From: an uncultured Clostridium sp.
GTDB lineage: Bacteria; Bacillota_A; Clostridia; TANB77; CAG-508
DNA length: 8,876 nt
Direction of reading: 5' to 3'
Assembly: GCA_905200315.1 (NCBI GenBank)
Contig: CAJKKA010000062.1
Coordinates: forward strand, 1-8,876
The notes beneath the pieces are model-generated. The model had not been told where the DNA came from. It made no database searches and worked only from the letters and a program-made list of their open reading frames with translations. Positions 1-6,111 of the stretch are shown one piece after another; position 1 is the stretch's first letter, and every line of letters starts with the position of its first letter. Position numbers and translations under genes: made by a program.

Positions 1-1
1 A

Positions 2-46
2 AAAGAGAATGATGAAGAAAAAACGGAATTTAAAACTAAATGCTAG
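2..46 (+). CDS. Possible 3' end of an upstream gene (partial)
   Basis: The frame starting at base 2 reads KENDEEKTEFKTKC and then a TAG stop at 44-46, an acidic/lysine-rich sequence that could be a protein C-terminus. The neighbouring frame starting at base 3 is also open (to a TAA at 57-59) and reads a basic tail, so the true frame cannot be decided from so few codons. The intrinsic terminator at 213-242 would suit the end of an upstream + strand transcript. Family unknown. Confidence 0.25.
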   Translation, partial: KENDEEKTEFKTKC

Positions 47-82
47 AATAAGTATATAAGTATTCATAAATTCTTTAATAAA

Positions 83-172
83 AACTTAATATTTAGGTAA
101 GGTTAAGTTAATATTTTCAAGTTATATTTTAAATATAAAGATTTAGGCAGTTTAAGTAAAATTTTACTTAAA
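83..172. repeat. Cluster of AT-rich inverted repeats
   Basis: Three palindromes lie in gene-free DNA. AACTTAA at 83-89 pairs with TTAAGTT at 103-109. TTATATTT (122-129) pairs with AAATATAA (131-138) around one base. TTTAAGTAAAATTTTACTTAAA at 151-172 is a perfect 22-bp palindrome. The first and third share the hexamer ACTTAA/TTAAGT. They could be operator sites or RNA hairpins of an upstream transcript, or chance products of AT-rich sequence. No protein can be assigned to them. Confidence 0.35.
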
Positions 173-212
173 TATATAAGCTAGATAATTTTTTCAATGT
201 TACTCCTTTTTG

Positions 213-242
213 AACAAGGCATATTTTATGCCTTGTTTTTTT
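213..242 (+). terminator. Intrinsic terminator
   Basis: An 11-bp perfect stem, AACAAGGCATA (213-223) with TATGCCTTGTT (227-237), closes a three-T loop and runs into a T tract ending at 242. It would end a transcript arriving from the left edge of the window and separate that gene from the sorbitol leader. Confidence 0.8.
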
Positions 243-262
243 ATAGCTATCAGGAAATTATA

Positions 263-291
263 TTCATTTATAGATTGTGTATAAGTATAAT
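263..291 (+). promoter_or_regulatory. Candidate sigma-A promoter, distal
   Basis: A consensus -10 box TATAAT sits at 286-291 with TTCATT at 263-268 as a weak -35 (three of six matches) and a 17-bp spacer. It lies just after the upstream terminator. A transcript from here would start near 298 and run into the hairpins at 331-382 and the terminator-like hairpin at 413-460, so it would be either a short RNA or the first part of a long operon leader. Confidence 0.4.
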
Positions 292-297
292 TTCCGT

Positions 298-460
298 ATA
301 TGTGTTTCAAAAAAATCTTATTAATAGGCGAATATAAATAAAATTATTTATATTTATAGACAAAATGATATTGAAAAATATCAACAAAATATGGTAGATT
401 CTAAAGGACACTAAAAAGTATAGAGTATATTATACAACAAATATATTCTATGCTTTTTTT
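298..460 (+). ncRNA. Candidate short leader RNA or sRNA
   Basis: Between the promoter at 263-291 and the terminator-like hairpin ending at 460 lies about 160 bases with no good ORF and two further perfect hairpins. AATATAAATAA (331-341) pairs with TTATTTATATT (344-354). GATATT (367-372) pairs with AATATC (377-382) around a GAAA tetraloop. Promoter, structure and terminator together look like a small RNA unit or an attenuated leader of the sorbitol operon. I do not recognise a known riboswitch, T-box or LicT/SacY-type antiterminator motif. The unit is inferred from its parts only. Confidence 0.3.
413..460 (+). terminator. Terminator-like hairpin inside the operon leader
   Basis: The left arm at 417-431 pairs over 15 bp, including two G-U pairs, with the right arm at 440-454, around an 8-base loop. 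Seven T residues follow at 454-460. The A run at 413-416 can extend the stem into the T tract. It lies about 145 bases before the first sorbitol gene and upstream of the proximal promoter, so it would stop transcripts from the distal promoter unless antitermination occurs. Confidence 0.6.
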
Positions 461-500
461 ATTTGTTTAACTTTTTTCCAAAAAGGAGAAAAACAATGCA

Positions 501-529
501 TTAATAAAAAAGCCGTTTTTTCTTATAAT
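501..529 (+). promoter_or_regulatory. Candidate sigma-A promoter of the sorbitol operon
   Basis: A consensus -10 box TATAAT at 524-529 and TTAATA at 501-506 (four of six -35 matches) are separated by 17 bp. Transcription would begin near 536, leaving an RNA leader of about 70 bases before the dehydrogenase start. The spacer contains AAAAAAGCCGTTTTTT (507-522), a loose A-tract/T-tract inverted repeat around CCG. It resembles a CcpA cre site only weakly, but it could be an operator. Confidence 0.5.
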
Positions 530-551
530 CTAATTAACAAATCAAGAGGTA

Positions 552-605
552 ATGAAAAACTTAACTCTTAAGAAATTAAAAAGAATTAACAGGGGTGAAT
601 ATTGA
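552..605 (+). CDS. Possible 17-codon leader peptide
   Basis: ATG at 552 opens a frame of 17 codons, MKNLTLKKLKRINRGEY, ending at TGA 603-605. The last base of the stop is the first base of the dehydrogenase ATG (605), a TGATG junction of the kind seen in translational coupling. A purine-rich AAGAGG lies at 544-549, only two bases before the ATG, which is closer than is usual for good initiation. The proximal promoter (start near 536) would transcribe it. It may be a regulatory leader peptide or a chance ORF. Confidence 0.25.
   Translation: MKNLTLKKLKRINRGEY
591..597 (+). promoter_or_regulatory. Ribosome binding site deciding the srlD start
   Basis: AGGGGTG lies seven bases before ATG 605 but only four before the in-frame TTG at 602. 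Spacing and codon type therefore favour 605 as the start. Confidence 0.75.
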
Positions 606-1426
606 TGCAAATAAGTTGGTTAGGTCTAGAAGGCAAATCAGTTATCGTAACAGGAGCAGCTTCAGGGATAGGAAAAGCAGTTGCTCAAGAATTTTTAAAC
701 TGTGGGGCAAATGTCGCAGTATGTGACTTAAATCCACAAACACCAGAATTTGAAATTAATGAAAATAGTGGGAAAATGATTTACTTACATACAAACGTAT
801 GTGATGCTCAAAACGTAAAAGAAACTGTTAAAAGAGTTTGTGAAGAGTTTGGAACAGTAGATGTAATAGTAAATAATGCAGGCATAAACATACCAAGTTT
901 ATTAGTTGATGATAAAGAAGAACATAGCAAATATGAATTAAATGAAAATATATATGAAAAAGTTATGGACGTTAATGTAAAAGGTGTTTATCTTTGTTCA
1001 CAAGAAGCTAGTAGAGTAATGGTTAAAAAAGGTGCTGGAGTAATAATAAATATGTCATCTGAAAGTGGACTTGAAGGTTCACAAGGACAAAGTATATATG
1101 CAGCATCTAAAAATGCAGTAAATTCATTTACTAGATCTTGGTCAAAAGAATTAGGGCCAAAAGGAGTTAGAGTAGTAGGTGTAGCACCTGGGATACTTGA
1201 AGCAACAGGACTTAGAACATTAGCTTATGAGGAAGCTCTAGCATATACAAGAAATATAACAGTAGAAAAATTAAGAGAAGGATATAAAAGTACTTCAACA
1301 ACACCATTAGGTAGAAGTGGAAAACTTTCAGAAGTTGCAAATTTAGTTTGTTTCCTAGCATCTGAAAGAGCAGGATATATTCACGGTGTAACAATAAATG
1401 TAGCAGGTGGAAAAACTAGAGGTTAG
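605..1426 (+). CDS. srlD: Sorbitol-6-phosphate 2-dehydrogenase (SDR family)
   Basis: Cytoplasmic short-chain dehydrogenase predicted to oxidise D-sorbitol 6-phosphate to D-fructose 6-phosphate with NAD+. The 273-residue protein shows the classical SDR fold. The nucleotide-binding TGAASGIG is at 16-23 and Asp41 lies at the end of beta-2, which favours NAD over NADP. NNAG is at 90-93. The catalytic residues are Asn124, Ser152 and Tyr165-x3-Lys169, followed by Pro195-Gly196. The stretches MSSESGLEGS and GVAPGILEATGLRTLAYEEA match, from memory, GutF of lactobacilli more closely than E. coli SrlD (259 residues), including an insertion after NNAG. It is the first gene of the operon, 20 bases before the regulator. 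Function is well supported by motif and by the PTS neighbours. Confidence 0.93.
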   Translation: MQISWLGLEGKSVIVTGAASGIGKAVAQEFLNCGANVAVCDLNPQTPEFEINENSGKMIYLHTNVCDAQNVKETVKRVCEEFGTVDVIVNNAGINIPSLLVDDKEEHSKYELNENIYEKVMDVNVKGVYLCSQEASRVMVKKGAGVIINMSSESGLEGSQGQSIYAASKNAVNSFTRSWSKELGPKGVRVVGVAPGILEATGLRTLAYEEALAYTRNITVEKLREGYKSTSTTPLGRSGKLSEVANLVCFLASERAGYIHGVTINVAGGKTRG

Positions 1427-1446
1427 AGAAATAGGGGGGATATAGG

Positions 1447-3378
1447 ATGAGTGATTATTTTAATAATGATAACCGAATATGCAAAGTATTACAAATCCTA
1501 GAACATAAAAGATCAGCCTCCTTGGAATATTTAGAAAAAAAGTTAAACGTCAGTACAAAAAGTATAAAAAACGATATTAAAGAATTAAATGAAATATTTG
1601 ATGGAAATGCATTAATTCAATTTAAATTAGGAAAATACAAGTTGTATGTACTTGAATATAAACAATTTGAAAAAACAAAAGAAAATTTATACTTACATGA
1701 TGATTTCTTTAATTCACCGAAAAAGAGAATGGCATATGTAATAAGTAGGTTGATGAACGATGAAAATCCAGTTTTAACTGAAGATTTAGCATTTGAAATG
1801 AGCATAGGTCGAACAACTTTAGTAGGTGATTTAAAGAAAATAAGAGAAGCTTTAAAAAAATATAATATAGAAATAGTTGGTAAGACAAATACAGGTCTAA
1901 AACTTCAAGGTGAGGAAATAGATCTAAGACTTTTCGTATTAGAAAATCTATATGAAGAAATTTATAAAGACCATGAATTGGATTATGATGTAAAAGAAGA
2001 ACTTGAGAAGATTTTTTCAGATTTAAAACTTGAAGGAAGTACGAGAAAACAGATTATAAAGTTTTTAACAGTGCTTATAGATAGACTAGTAAATGGACAT
2101 TCAATAGCTGAATTAAATGAAACATATGAAGACTTGATATATACAGATCAGATAAACGTTTCCAACAATATATCAGATAGAATAGAGAATATATTTGGAG
2201 TTAAGATTCCAGATAATGAAAGAGTATTTATGACACTTCCTATTGTTGGAATGAGAACACCAATGGATATAGACAGAGTCAAAAATATAGAAATCACAGA
2301 AGAGGTTATTGATTTAGTATTAGACATAATAAAATTAATTAAATTAGAAATGGATATAACAATTACACCTGGAAATCTATTAGATGAATTTACATATCAT
2401 ATAAGTTTCATGTTAAATCGTCTTAAATATGGAATAAAAATAAAAAATCCAGTTTTAGATGAAATTAAAGAAAAATACATGGTTCCATATAAATTAGCAG
2501 AGTTGACAAAAATGCTAATTGAAGACAGAACTAAGAAAAAAGTATCAAAAGATGAATTAGGATTTTTAGCAGTTTACTTCAGTGTATTTATATCTGAAAA
2601 CTCATACGAAAGAAATAAACTTTGCTCTATAGCCATCATATGTGGTACAGGTAAAATAACAGCAAGGCTTATAGCTGCTCAACTTAGAAAAATTGTAGAT
2701 ATAGATACAAAACTTGAGATGTTTTCAGATAGTGAAGTAAATAAAGAATTGTTAGATCAATTTGATTTGGTTTTATCAACAATAAAATTTGAATGTGATA
2801 CAGTAACACCAATAATTTATTTAAAAGAGATATTCGATGAAAATCAACTTAAAAATAAAATTGAAAGTGTAAGATATACAGAAAAATTAAACATTCCAAT
2901 GTTACAAGGAATGGAATCATTAGTACTTAGTTTACTAGATGAAGAAAAGTTTTTCATACTACATAGCGATAAATCTTATATGGAAAATGTAGATTATATG
3001 ATAGACCAGTTATACGACTTATCATATGTGGATGAAGGGTTTAAAGAAAGAATTCATACTAGAGAGTCAAAATCGACAATGGTTTTTGATGAGTATATAG
3101 CTTTACCACATGCTATAAATAAAGAAACAGATAAAATAGTATTCTCAATAGGTGTATTTTCTGATGACAAGAATCATGAAACAGATAGTAAATTGAAAGT
3201 AATATTTTTATTAGCAATACCAGATATAGAAGAAAAAGATGATGATATTTTAGTGAAAATATATGATGAAATTATTGCTATATCTAAAAATAAGCAAGTA
3301 GTTGAAAAGATCGCTAAAGTAAAAAATTATAGAGAATTACTATTATATTTTATAAAACAAGATAATGTATTTAATTAG
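1447..3378 (+). CDS. PRD-containing PTS-controlled transcriptional activator (MtlR/LicR/GutR type)
   Basis: A 643-residue regulator, probably the activator of this sorbitol operon. Its order of domains is a DeoR/HTH_11-like winged helix (about 10-55), a second Mga-like helix-turn-helix (about 95-160), PRD1 (about 175-275), PRD2 (about 285-390), an EIIB-like domain (about 392-480) and an EIIA-type domain (about 490-640). PRD2 keeps His318 in YHISFMLNRLKYG. The EIIB-like loop keeps Cys399 in ICGTGK. The EIIA-like domain keeps His555 in ALPH. These correspond to the controlling residues of Bacillus subtilis MtlR. The first PRD1 histidine position holds Phe206, and the second PRD2 histidine position holds Tyr377. 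GGGGGGA at 1434-1440 precedes ATG 1447 by six bases. In the family, HPr phosphorylation of PRD2 activates the protein and EIIA/EIIB phosphorylation inactivates it. The sorbitol target is inferred from the operon. Confidence 0.9.
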   Translation: MSDYFNNDNRICKVLQILEHKRSASLEYLEKKLNVSTKSIKNDIKELNEIFDGNALIQFKLGKYKLYVLEYKQFEKTKENLYLHDDFFNSPKKRMAYVISRLMNDENPVLTEDLAFEMSIGRTTLVGDLKKIREALKKYNIEIVGKTNTGLKLQGEEIDLRLFVLENLYEEIYKDHELDYDVKEELEKIFSDLKLEGSTRKQIIKFLTVLIDRLVNGHSIAELNETYEDLIYTDQINVSNNISDRIENIFGVKIPDNERVFMTLPIVGMRTPMDIDRVKNIEITEEVIDLVLDIIKLIKLEMDITITPGNLLDEFTYHISFMLNRLKYGIKIKNPVLDEIKEKYMVPYKLAELTKMLIEDRTKKKVSKDELGFLAVYFSVFISENSYERNKLCSIAIICGTGKITARLIAAQLRKIVDIDTKLEMFSDSEVNKELLDQFDLVLSTIKFECDTVTPIIYLKEIFDENQLKNKIESVRYTEKLNIPMLQGMESLVLSLLDEEKFFILHSDKSYMENVDYMIDQLYDLSYVDEGFKERIHTRESKSTMVFDEYIALPHAINKETDKIVFSIGVFSDDKNHETDSKLKVIFLLAIPDIEEKDDDILVKIYDEIIAISKNKQVVEKIAKVKNYRELLLYFIKQDNVFN

Positions 3379-3383
3379 AATGA

Positions 3384-3389
3384 AGGGAG
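3384..3389 (+). promoter_or_regulatory. Ribosome binding site deciding the gutM start
   Basis: AGGGAG lies eight bases before ATG 3398. The upstream in-frame ATG at 3365 is inside the end of the regulator gene and has no such site, so 3398 is the likely start and the protein begins MNFWFLL. Confidence 0.8.
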
Positions 3390-3397
3390 AAGATATT

Positions 3398-3844
3398 ATG
3401 AACTTTTGGTTTTTATTGATTTGCTTTGGTGTAGCATTTTTAGCACAATATGCACTGGGTATGATGCAAATGAAGAGTTTTACAATTAACTTTGGAAAAC
3501 TTAGAAGACAGGGAAAAGTAGCTATTGGAAAGAAAAAGGGTGCTTTTAGAGCAGGTTCAATAGTGATGTTTGCAGTTGACGAAAACGGTATTATATTAGA
3601 CAGTTCATATATGTCAGGCGTTACAGTACTTGCAAAATTTAAGAAATTAAAAGGTTTTGAGGGATTAAATGTATCTACATTAAAGAAAGAAGATACTAAA
3701 GGATTTCCAAAACAAGTACAAGATGCAATACTAGAAGCTTCTTCTAATTATAACGTAATAATGAGCGGTGGTGAAGTACCTGAACCTCCAAGTCCATTAC
3801 AAAAACTTACAGGTTCAATGAAAAATTTAGTAACTCAAAAATAG
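3398..3844 (+). CDS. gutM: Glucitol operon activator protein GutM
   Basis: A 148-residue member of the GutM (SrlM) family, which in E. coli acts as an accessory activator of the glucitol operon (about 119 residues there). The N-terminus carries one hydrophobic segment at about 2-22 (FWFLLICFGVAFLAQYALGM) that would anchor it in the membrane. A basic cytoplasmic domain follows, with FGKLRRQGKVAIGKKKGAFRAG written here as residues 32-53, then a soluble core and a C-terminal extension with a PEPPSP stretch at 128-133. It starts 19 bases after the regulator stop and ends 12 bases before srlA, so it is co-transcribed. How it works with a PRD-type activator rather than the E. coli SrlR repressor cannot be read from the sequence. 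Confidence 0.85.
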   Translation: MNFWFLLICFGVAFLAQYALGMMQMKSFTINFGKLRRQGKVAIGKKKGAFRAGSIVMFAVDENGIILDSSYMSGVTVLAKFKKLKGFEGLNVSTLKKEDTKGFPKQVQDAILEASSNYNVIMSGGEVPEPPSPLQKLTGSMKNLVTQK

Positions 3845-3856
3845 GAGGAAAAAATT

Positions 3857-4405
3857 ATGGATTTATTAGTTAGTTTCGCAGAAGGATTTATGAATTTATT
3901 TCAAGTTGGTGCCGATAACTTCGTAAGTTGGGTAACAGGTATAGTACCAACAGTACTTATATTATTAATAGCAATGAACACATTAATAGCATTAATAGGT
4001 CAAAATAGAATAAATAGATTTGCTAAATTTTCAGCAAAAAATCCTTTACTTAGATATATGGTAGTTCCTTTCTTAGGAGCATTTATGTTAGGTAACCCAA
4101 TGGCTTTATCATTAGGAAGATTCATGCCAGAAAGAATTAAACCAAGTTATTATGCATCAGCTTCATATTTTTGTCACACAAGTAGTGGTGTTTTCCCACA
4201 CATAAATCCAGGTGAAGTATTTATATTCTTAGGAATAGCAAATGGGATCACAACATTAGGACAAAGTTATATGCCACTTGCAGTAAGATATTTATTAGCT
4301 GGTTTAGTTTGTAACTTTATAAGTGGATGGGCAACAGATTTCACAACTAAAATGGTTATGAAACAACAAGGTATAGAATTAAGCAACGAATTAAAAGAAG
4401 CTTAA
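3857..4405 (+). CDS. srlA: PTS glucitol/sorbitol transporter subunit IIC
   Basis: Membrane component of the glucitol PTS permease, 182 residues against about 187 for E. coli SrlA. Hydrophobic segments are visible at about 26-48 (WVTGIVPTVLILLIAMNTLIAL), 66-85, 117-136 and 140-157. The conserved-looking GNPMALSLGRFMPERIKPSYYASASYFCHTSSGVFPHINPGE region (79-120) sits between the membrane segments and is characteristic of the EII-Gut family. AGGAGG at 3843-3848 overlaps the gutM stop and lies eight bases before the ATG. Together with SrlE it forms the sorbitol translocation channel. Confidence 0.92.
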   Translation: MDLLVSFAEGFMNLFQVGADNFVSWVTGIVPTVLILLIAMNTLIALIGQNRINRFAKFSAKNPLLRYMVVPFLGAFMLGNPMALSLGRFMPERIKPSYYASASYFCHTSSGVFPHINPGEVFIFLGIANGITTLGQSYMPLAVRYLLAGLVCNFISGWATDFTTKMVMKQQGIELSNELKEA

Positions 4406-4463
4406 AAGTAAATTTAAAATTTAAAGTACATAATTGTTGTAATAATTAGGGAGGAATAAACAA

Positions 4464-5516
4464 ATGTCTAAATATAATGCAATAAAAATAAATAAAGGAC
4501 CAAGCGGATTTGGTGGACCATTAACAGTTCAACCAACTGAAGAAAAAAATGTATTACTTTATATAACTGGTGGCGGGGCAAAACCAGATATAGTTGATAA
4601 AATAGTAGAACTTACTGGATGTGAAGCAGTAAACGGATTTAAAACTTCAGTACCAGAAGAACAAATATTCTTAGTAATAATAGACTGTGGAGGAACACTT
4701 AGATGTGGTATATACCCACAAAAAAGAATACCTACAATAAATGTAATGCCAGTAGGAAAAAGTGGACCATTAGCTAAATTTATAACAGAAGATATATATG
4801 TATCAGCAGTTGGATTAGATGAAATAGAACCGGCAGGAGAAGTAGCACCAGCTACAAATACATCAGCAGCAGACGAAGTTGCAACAACTGCAGAAGTTTT
4901 AGAAGAAAATGAAGAACAAGAAAATAAAAGACAATTTAGATATAGCTCAGATAAAAAAATATCTGAAACATTAGCAGGAGAAGAAAATAAAAGTTTAATA
5001 ACTAGAATCGGTATGGGTGCTGGGAAAGTAATAAATACATTCTATCAAGCATCAAGAGATGCAATTCAAACAATGATCAATACAATATTACCATTTATGG
5101 GATTCGTTTCATTATTAATAGGTATAATCCAAGGTTCTGGTATAGGTGACTGGTTTGCAAAAATCATGATTCCTCTTACTGGAAATGGAATAGGTCTTGT
5201 AATATTAGGGTTCATTTGTTCATTACCTTTCTTATCTCCATTACTTGGACCTGGGGCAGTTATAGCCCAAGTTATAGGAACTTTAATAGGTGTTGAAATA
5301 GGAAAAGGAAATATAGCACCATCACTTGCATTACCAGCATTATTCGCAATAAACACTCAATGTGCTTGTGACTTCGTACCAGTTGGTTTAGGTCTTGCAG
5401 AAGCAGAAGCAGAAACAGTAGAAGTTGGGGTTCCATCAGTATTATACTCTCGTTTCTTAACAGGTGTACCAAGAGTTTTAATAGGATGGTTATTCTCAAT
5501 AGGTTTATATCAATAA
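4464..5516 (+). CDS. srlE: PTS glucitol/sorbitol transporter subunit IIBC
   Basis: A 350-residue subunit, longer than E. coli SrlE (about 319). The N-terminal EIIB domain (about 1-122) contains [14 protein letters not shown] with Cys75 and Cys81. Cys75 is the probable phospho-cysteine. An acidic, Ala/Thr/Glu-rich linker (about 122-172) follows. The second EIIC half (about 180-350) has hydrophobic segments near 205-224, 241-262, 264-280, 286-305 and 335-349. AGGGAGG at 4448-4454 precedes ATG 4464 by nine bases. The subunit takes phosphate from SrlB and passes it to sorbitol during import. The 58-base gap after srlA shows no terminator. Confidence 0.93.
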   Translation: MSKYNAIKINKGPSGFGGPLTVQPTEEKNVLLYITGGGAKPDIVDKIVELTGCEAVNGFKTSVPEEQIFLVIIDCGGTLRCGIYPQKRIPTINVMPVGKSGPLAKFITEDIYVSAVGLDEIEPAGEVAPATNTSAADEVATTAEVLEENEEQENKRQFRYSSDKKISETLAGEENKSLITRIGMGAGKVINTFYQASRDAIQTMINTILPFMGFVSLLIGIIQGSGIGDWFAKIMIPLTGNGIGLVILGFICSLPFLSPLLGPGAVIAQVIGTLIGVEIGKGNIAPSLALPALFAINTQCACDFVPVGLGLAEAEAETVEVGVPSVLYSRFLTGVPRVLIGWLFSIGLYQ

Positions 5517-5528
5517 GATTAAAATAAA

Positions 5529-5563
5529 AAGATATTGAAAAATAAGATATATAATAAAGATAT
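5529..5563 (+). repeat. Three AAGATAT copies in the srlE-srlB gap
   Basis: The 78-base gap between srlE and srlB contains AAGATAT at 5529-5535, 5544-5550 and 5557-5563, the last two extended to AAGATATAT. A TATAAT lies at 5550-5555, but no -35 box stands at the right distance, so I do not call a promoter. The repeat may be chance in A/T-only DNA or a processing or protein site. Confidence 0.2.
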
Positions 5564-5594
5564 ATTAAAAAAGTAAATTTAGGGGGTAAATATT

Positions 5595-5960
5595 ATGGCA
5601 GTTATATACAATAATAAAGTAAAAAGTAAAGGTGCATTAGTAGACTCTTTTGAAGGAGAATCAATGTTCATATTATTTGGGGATAATGCTCCAGATACTT
5701 TAAAAGATTTCTGTTACGGCATAGATGTTAAAAATGCTACAGAAGAAATAAAACCAGGACAATTTGTAGTTATAGACGGAGCAAAATTTAAAATAACAGC
5801 TTTAGGGGATATAGCTCAAAGAAATCTTGAAAGTTTAGGACATGTTACTATATCATTTGATGGAGCAACAGCAGCAACATTACCAGGAACTATAAACGTA
5901 GAAAAAGCTGATATGCCAAAATTAGATATAGGAACTGAAATATCTATAGTTACTGAATAA
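5595..5960 (+). CDS. srlB: PTS glucitol/sorbitol transporter subunit IIA
   Basis: Soluble EIIA-Gut, 121 residues against about 123 in E. coli. It accepts phosphate from HPr and donates it to the EIIB domain of SrlE. The family pattern is visible in MFILFGDNAPDTLKDFCY (24-41), ITALGDIAQRNL (67-78), LGHVTISFDG (81-90) and LPGTI (96-100). His83 is the only histidine in the protein and therefore the only candidate phospho-histidine. AGGGGG at 5581-5586 lies eight bases before the ATG. It is the last gene of the operon and is followed by a strong terminator at 6020-6060. Confidence 0.92.
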   Translation: MAVIYNNKVKSKGALVDSFEGESMFILFGDNAPDTLKDFCYGIDVKNATEEIKPGQFVVIDGAKFKITALGDIAQRNLESLGHVTISFDGATAATLPGTINVEKADMPKLDIGTEISIVTE

Positions 5961-6019
5961 TATAAAAATTAAATTAGGATACTAAAAATTAAATATAATA
6001 ACTTTAAAATATTTAGGAC

Positions 6020-6060
6020 AAAGAAAACAACTCCTTGTATAGGGGTTGTTTTCTTTTGTT
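6020..6060 (+). terminator. Intrinsic terminator of the sorbitol operon
   Basis: The 15-bp stem pairs 6020-6034 with 6042-6056, including one G-U pair, around a seven-base loop, and the 3' arm is T-rich. It lies 59 bases after the srlB stop. The A-rich 5' arm means the reverse strand could also terminate, but no gene is seen on that strand. Confidence 0.85.
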
Positions 6061-6064
6061 CACA

Positions 6065-6081
6065 ATTAATTTATAATTAAT
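6065..6081. promoter_or_regulatory. -10 box within a perfect palindrome before the PucR-type gene
   Basis: TATAAT at 6072-6077 is a consensus -10 box, but the -35 region falls in the terminator arm and is weak (TTTTCT at 6049-6054, 17-bp spacer). The -10 is embedded in ATTAATT-TAT-AATTAAT, a perfect 7-3-7 inverted repeat. A regulator bound here would block RNA polymerase, so autoregulation by the downstream protein is possible. AT-rich palindromes are common by chance, so this is tentative. Confidence 0.4.
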
Positions 6082-6097
6082 GAATAGATATTTATGC

Positions 6098-6104
6098 AAG
6101 GAGG
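6098..6104 (+). promoter_or_regulatory. Ribosome binding site deciding the PucR-type start
   Basis: AAGGAGG lies seven bases before ATG 6112. The upstream in-frame ATG at 6094 overlaps the site itself and cannot use it, so the protein starts MAITILEAM. Confidence 0.85.
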
Positions 6105-6111
6105 GAAATTT

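Noticed and set aside
5..67. Minus-strand frame from ATG at 67 open to the left window edge, reading a hydrophobic peptide
   Set aside because: A-rich DNA read in reverse always gives Phe/Ile/Leu runs. There is no ribosome site before it and the neighbouring signals are all on the + strand.
391..412. RAT-type (LicT/SacY) antiterminator before the leader hairpin
   Set aside because: The sequence does not match the known RAT consensus, and the regulator encoded here is a DNA-binding MtlR-type protein, not an RNA-binding one.
1212..1394. Minus-strand open frame inside the dehydrogenase gene
   Set aside because: It lies wholly within a convincing SDR coding region, has no ribosome site, and reads as a Leu/Phe-rich antisense product.
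5066..5499. Two overlapping minus-strand open frames inside srlE
   Set aside because: Both are antisense to conserved EIIC sequence and have low-complexity composition.
5550..5555. TATAAT between srlE and srlB as an internal promoter
   Set aside because: The gap is A/T-only and no -35 element stands at the right distance.
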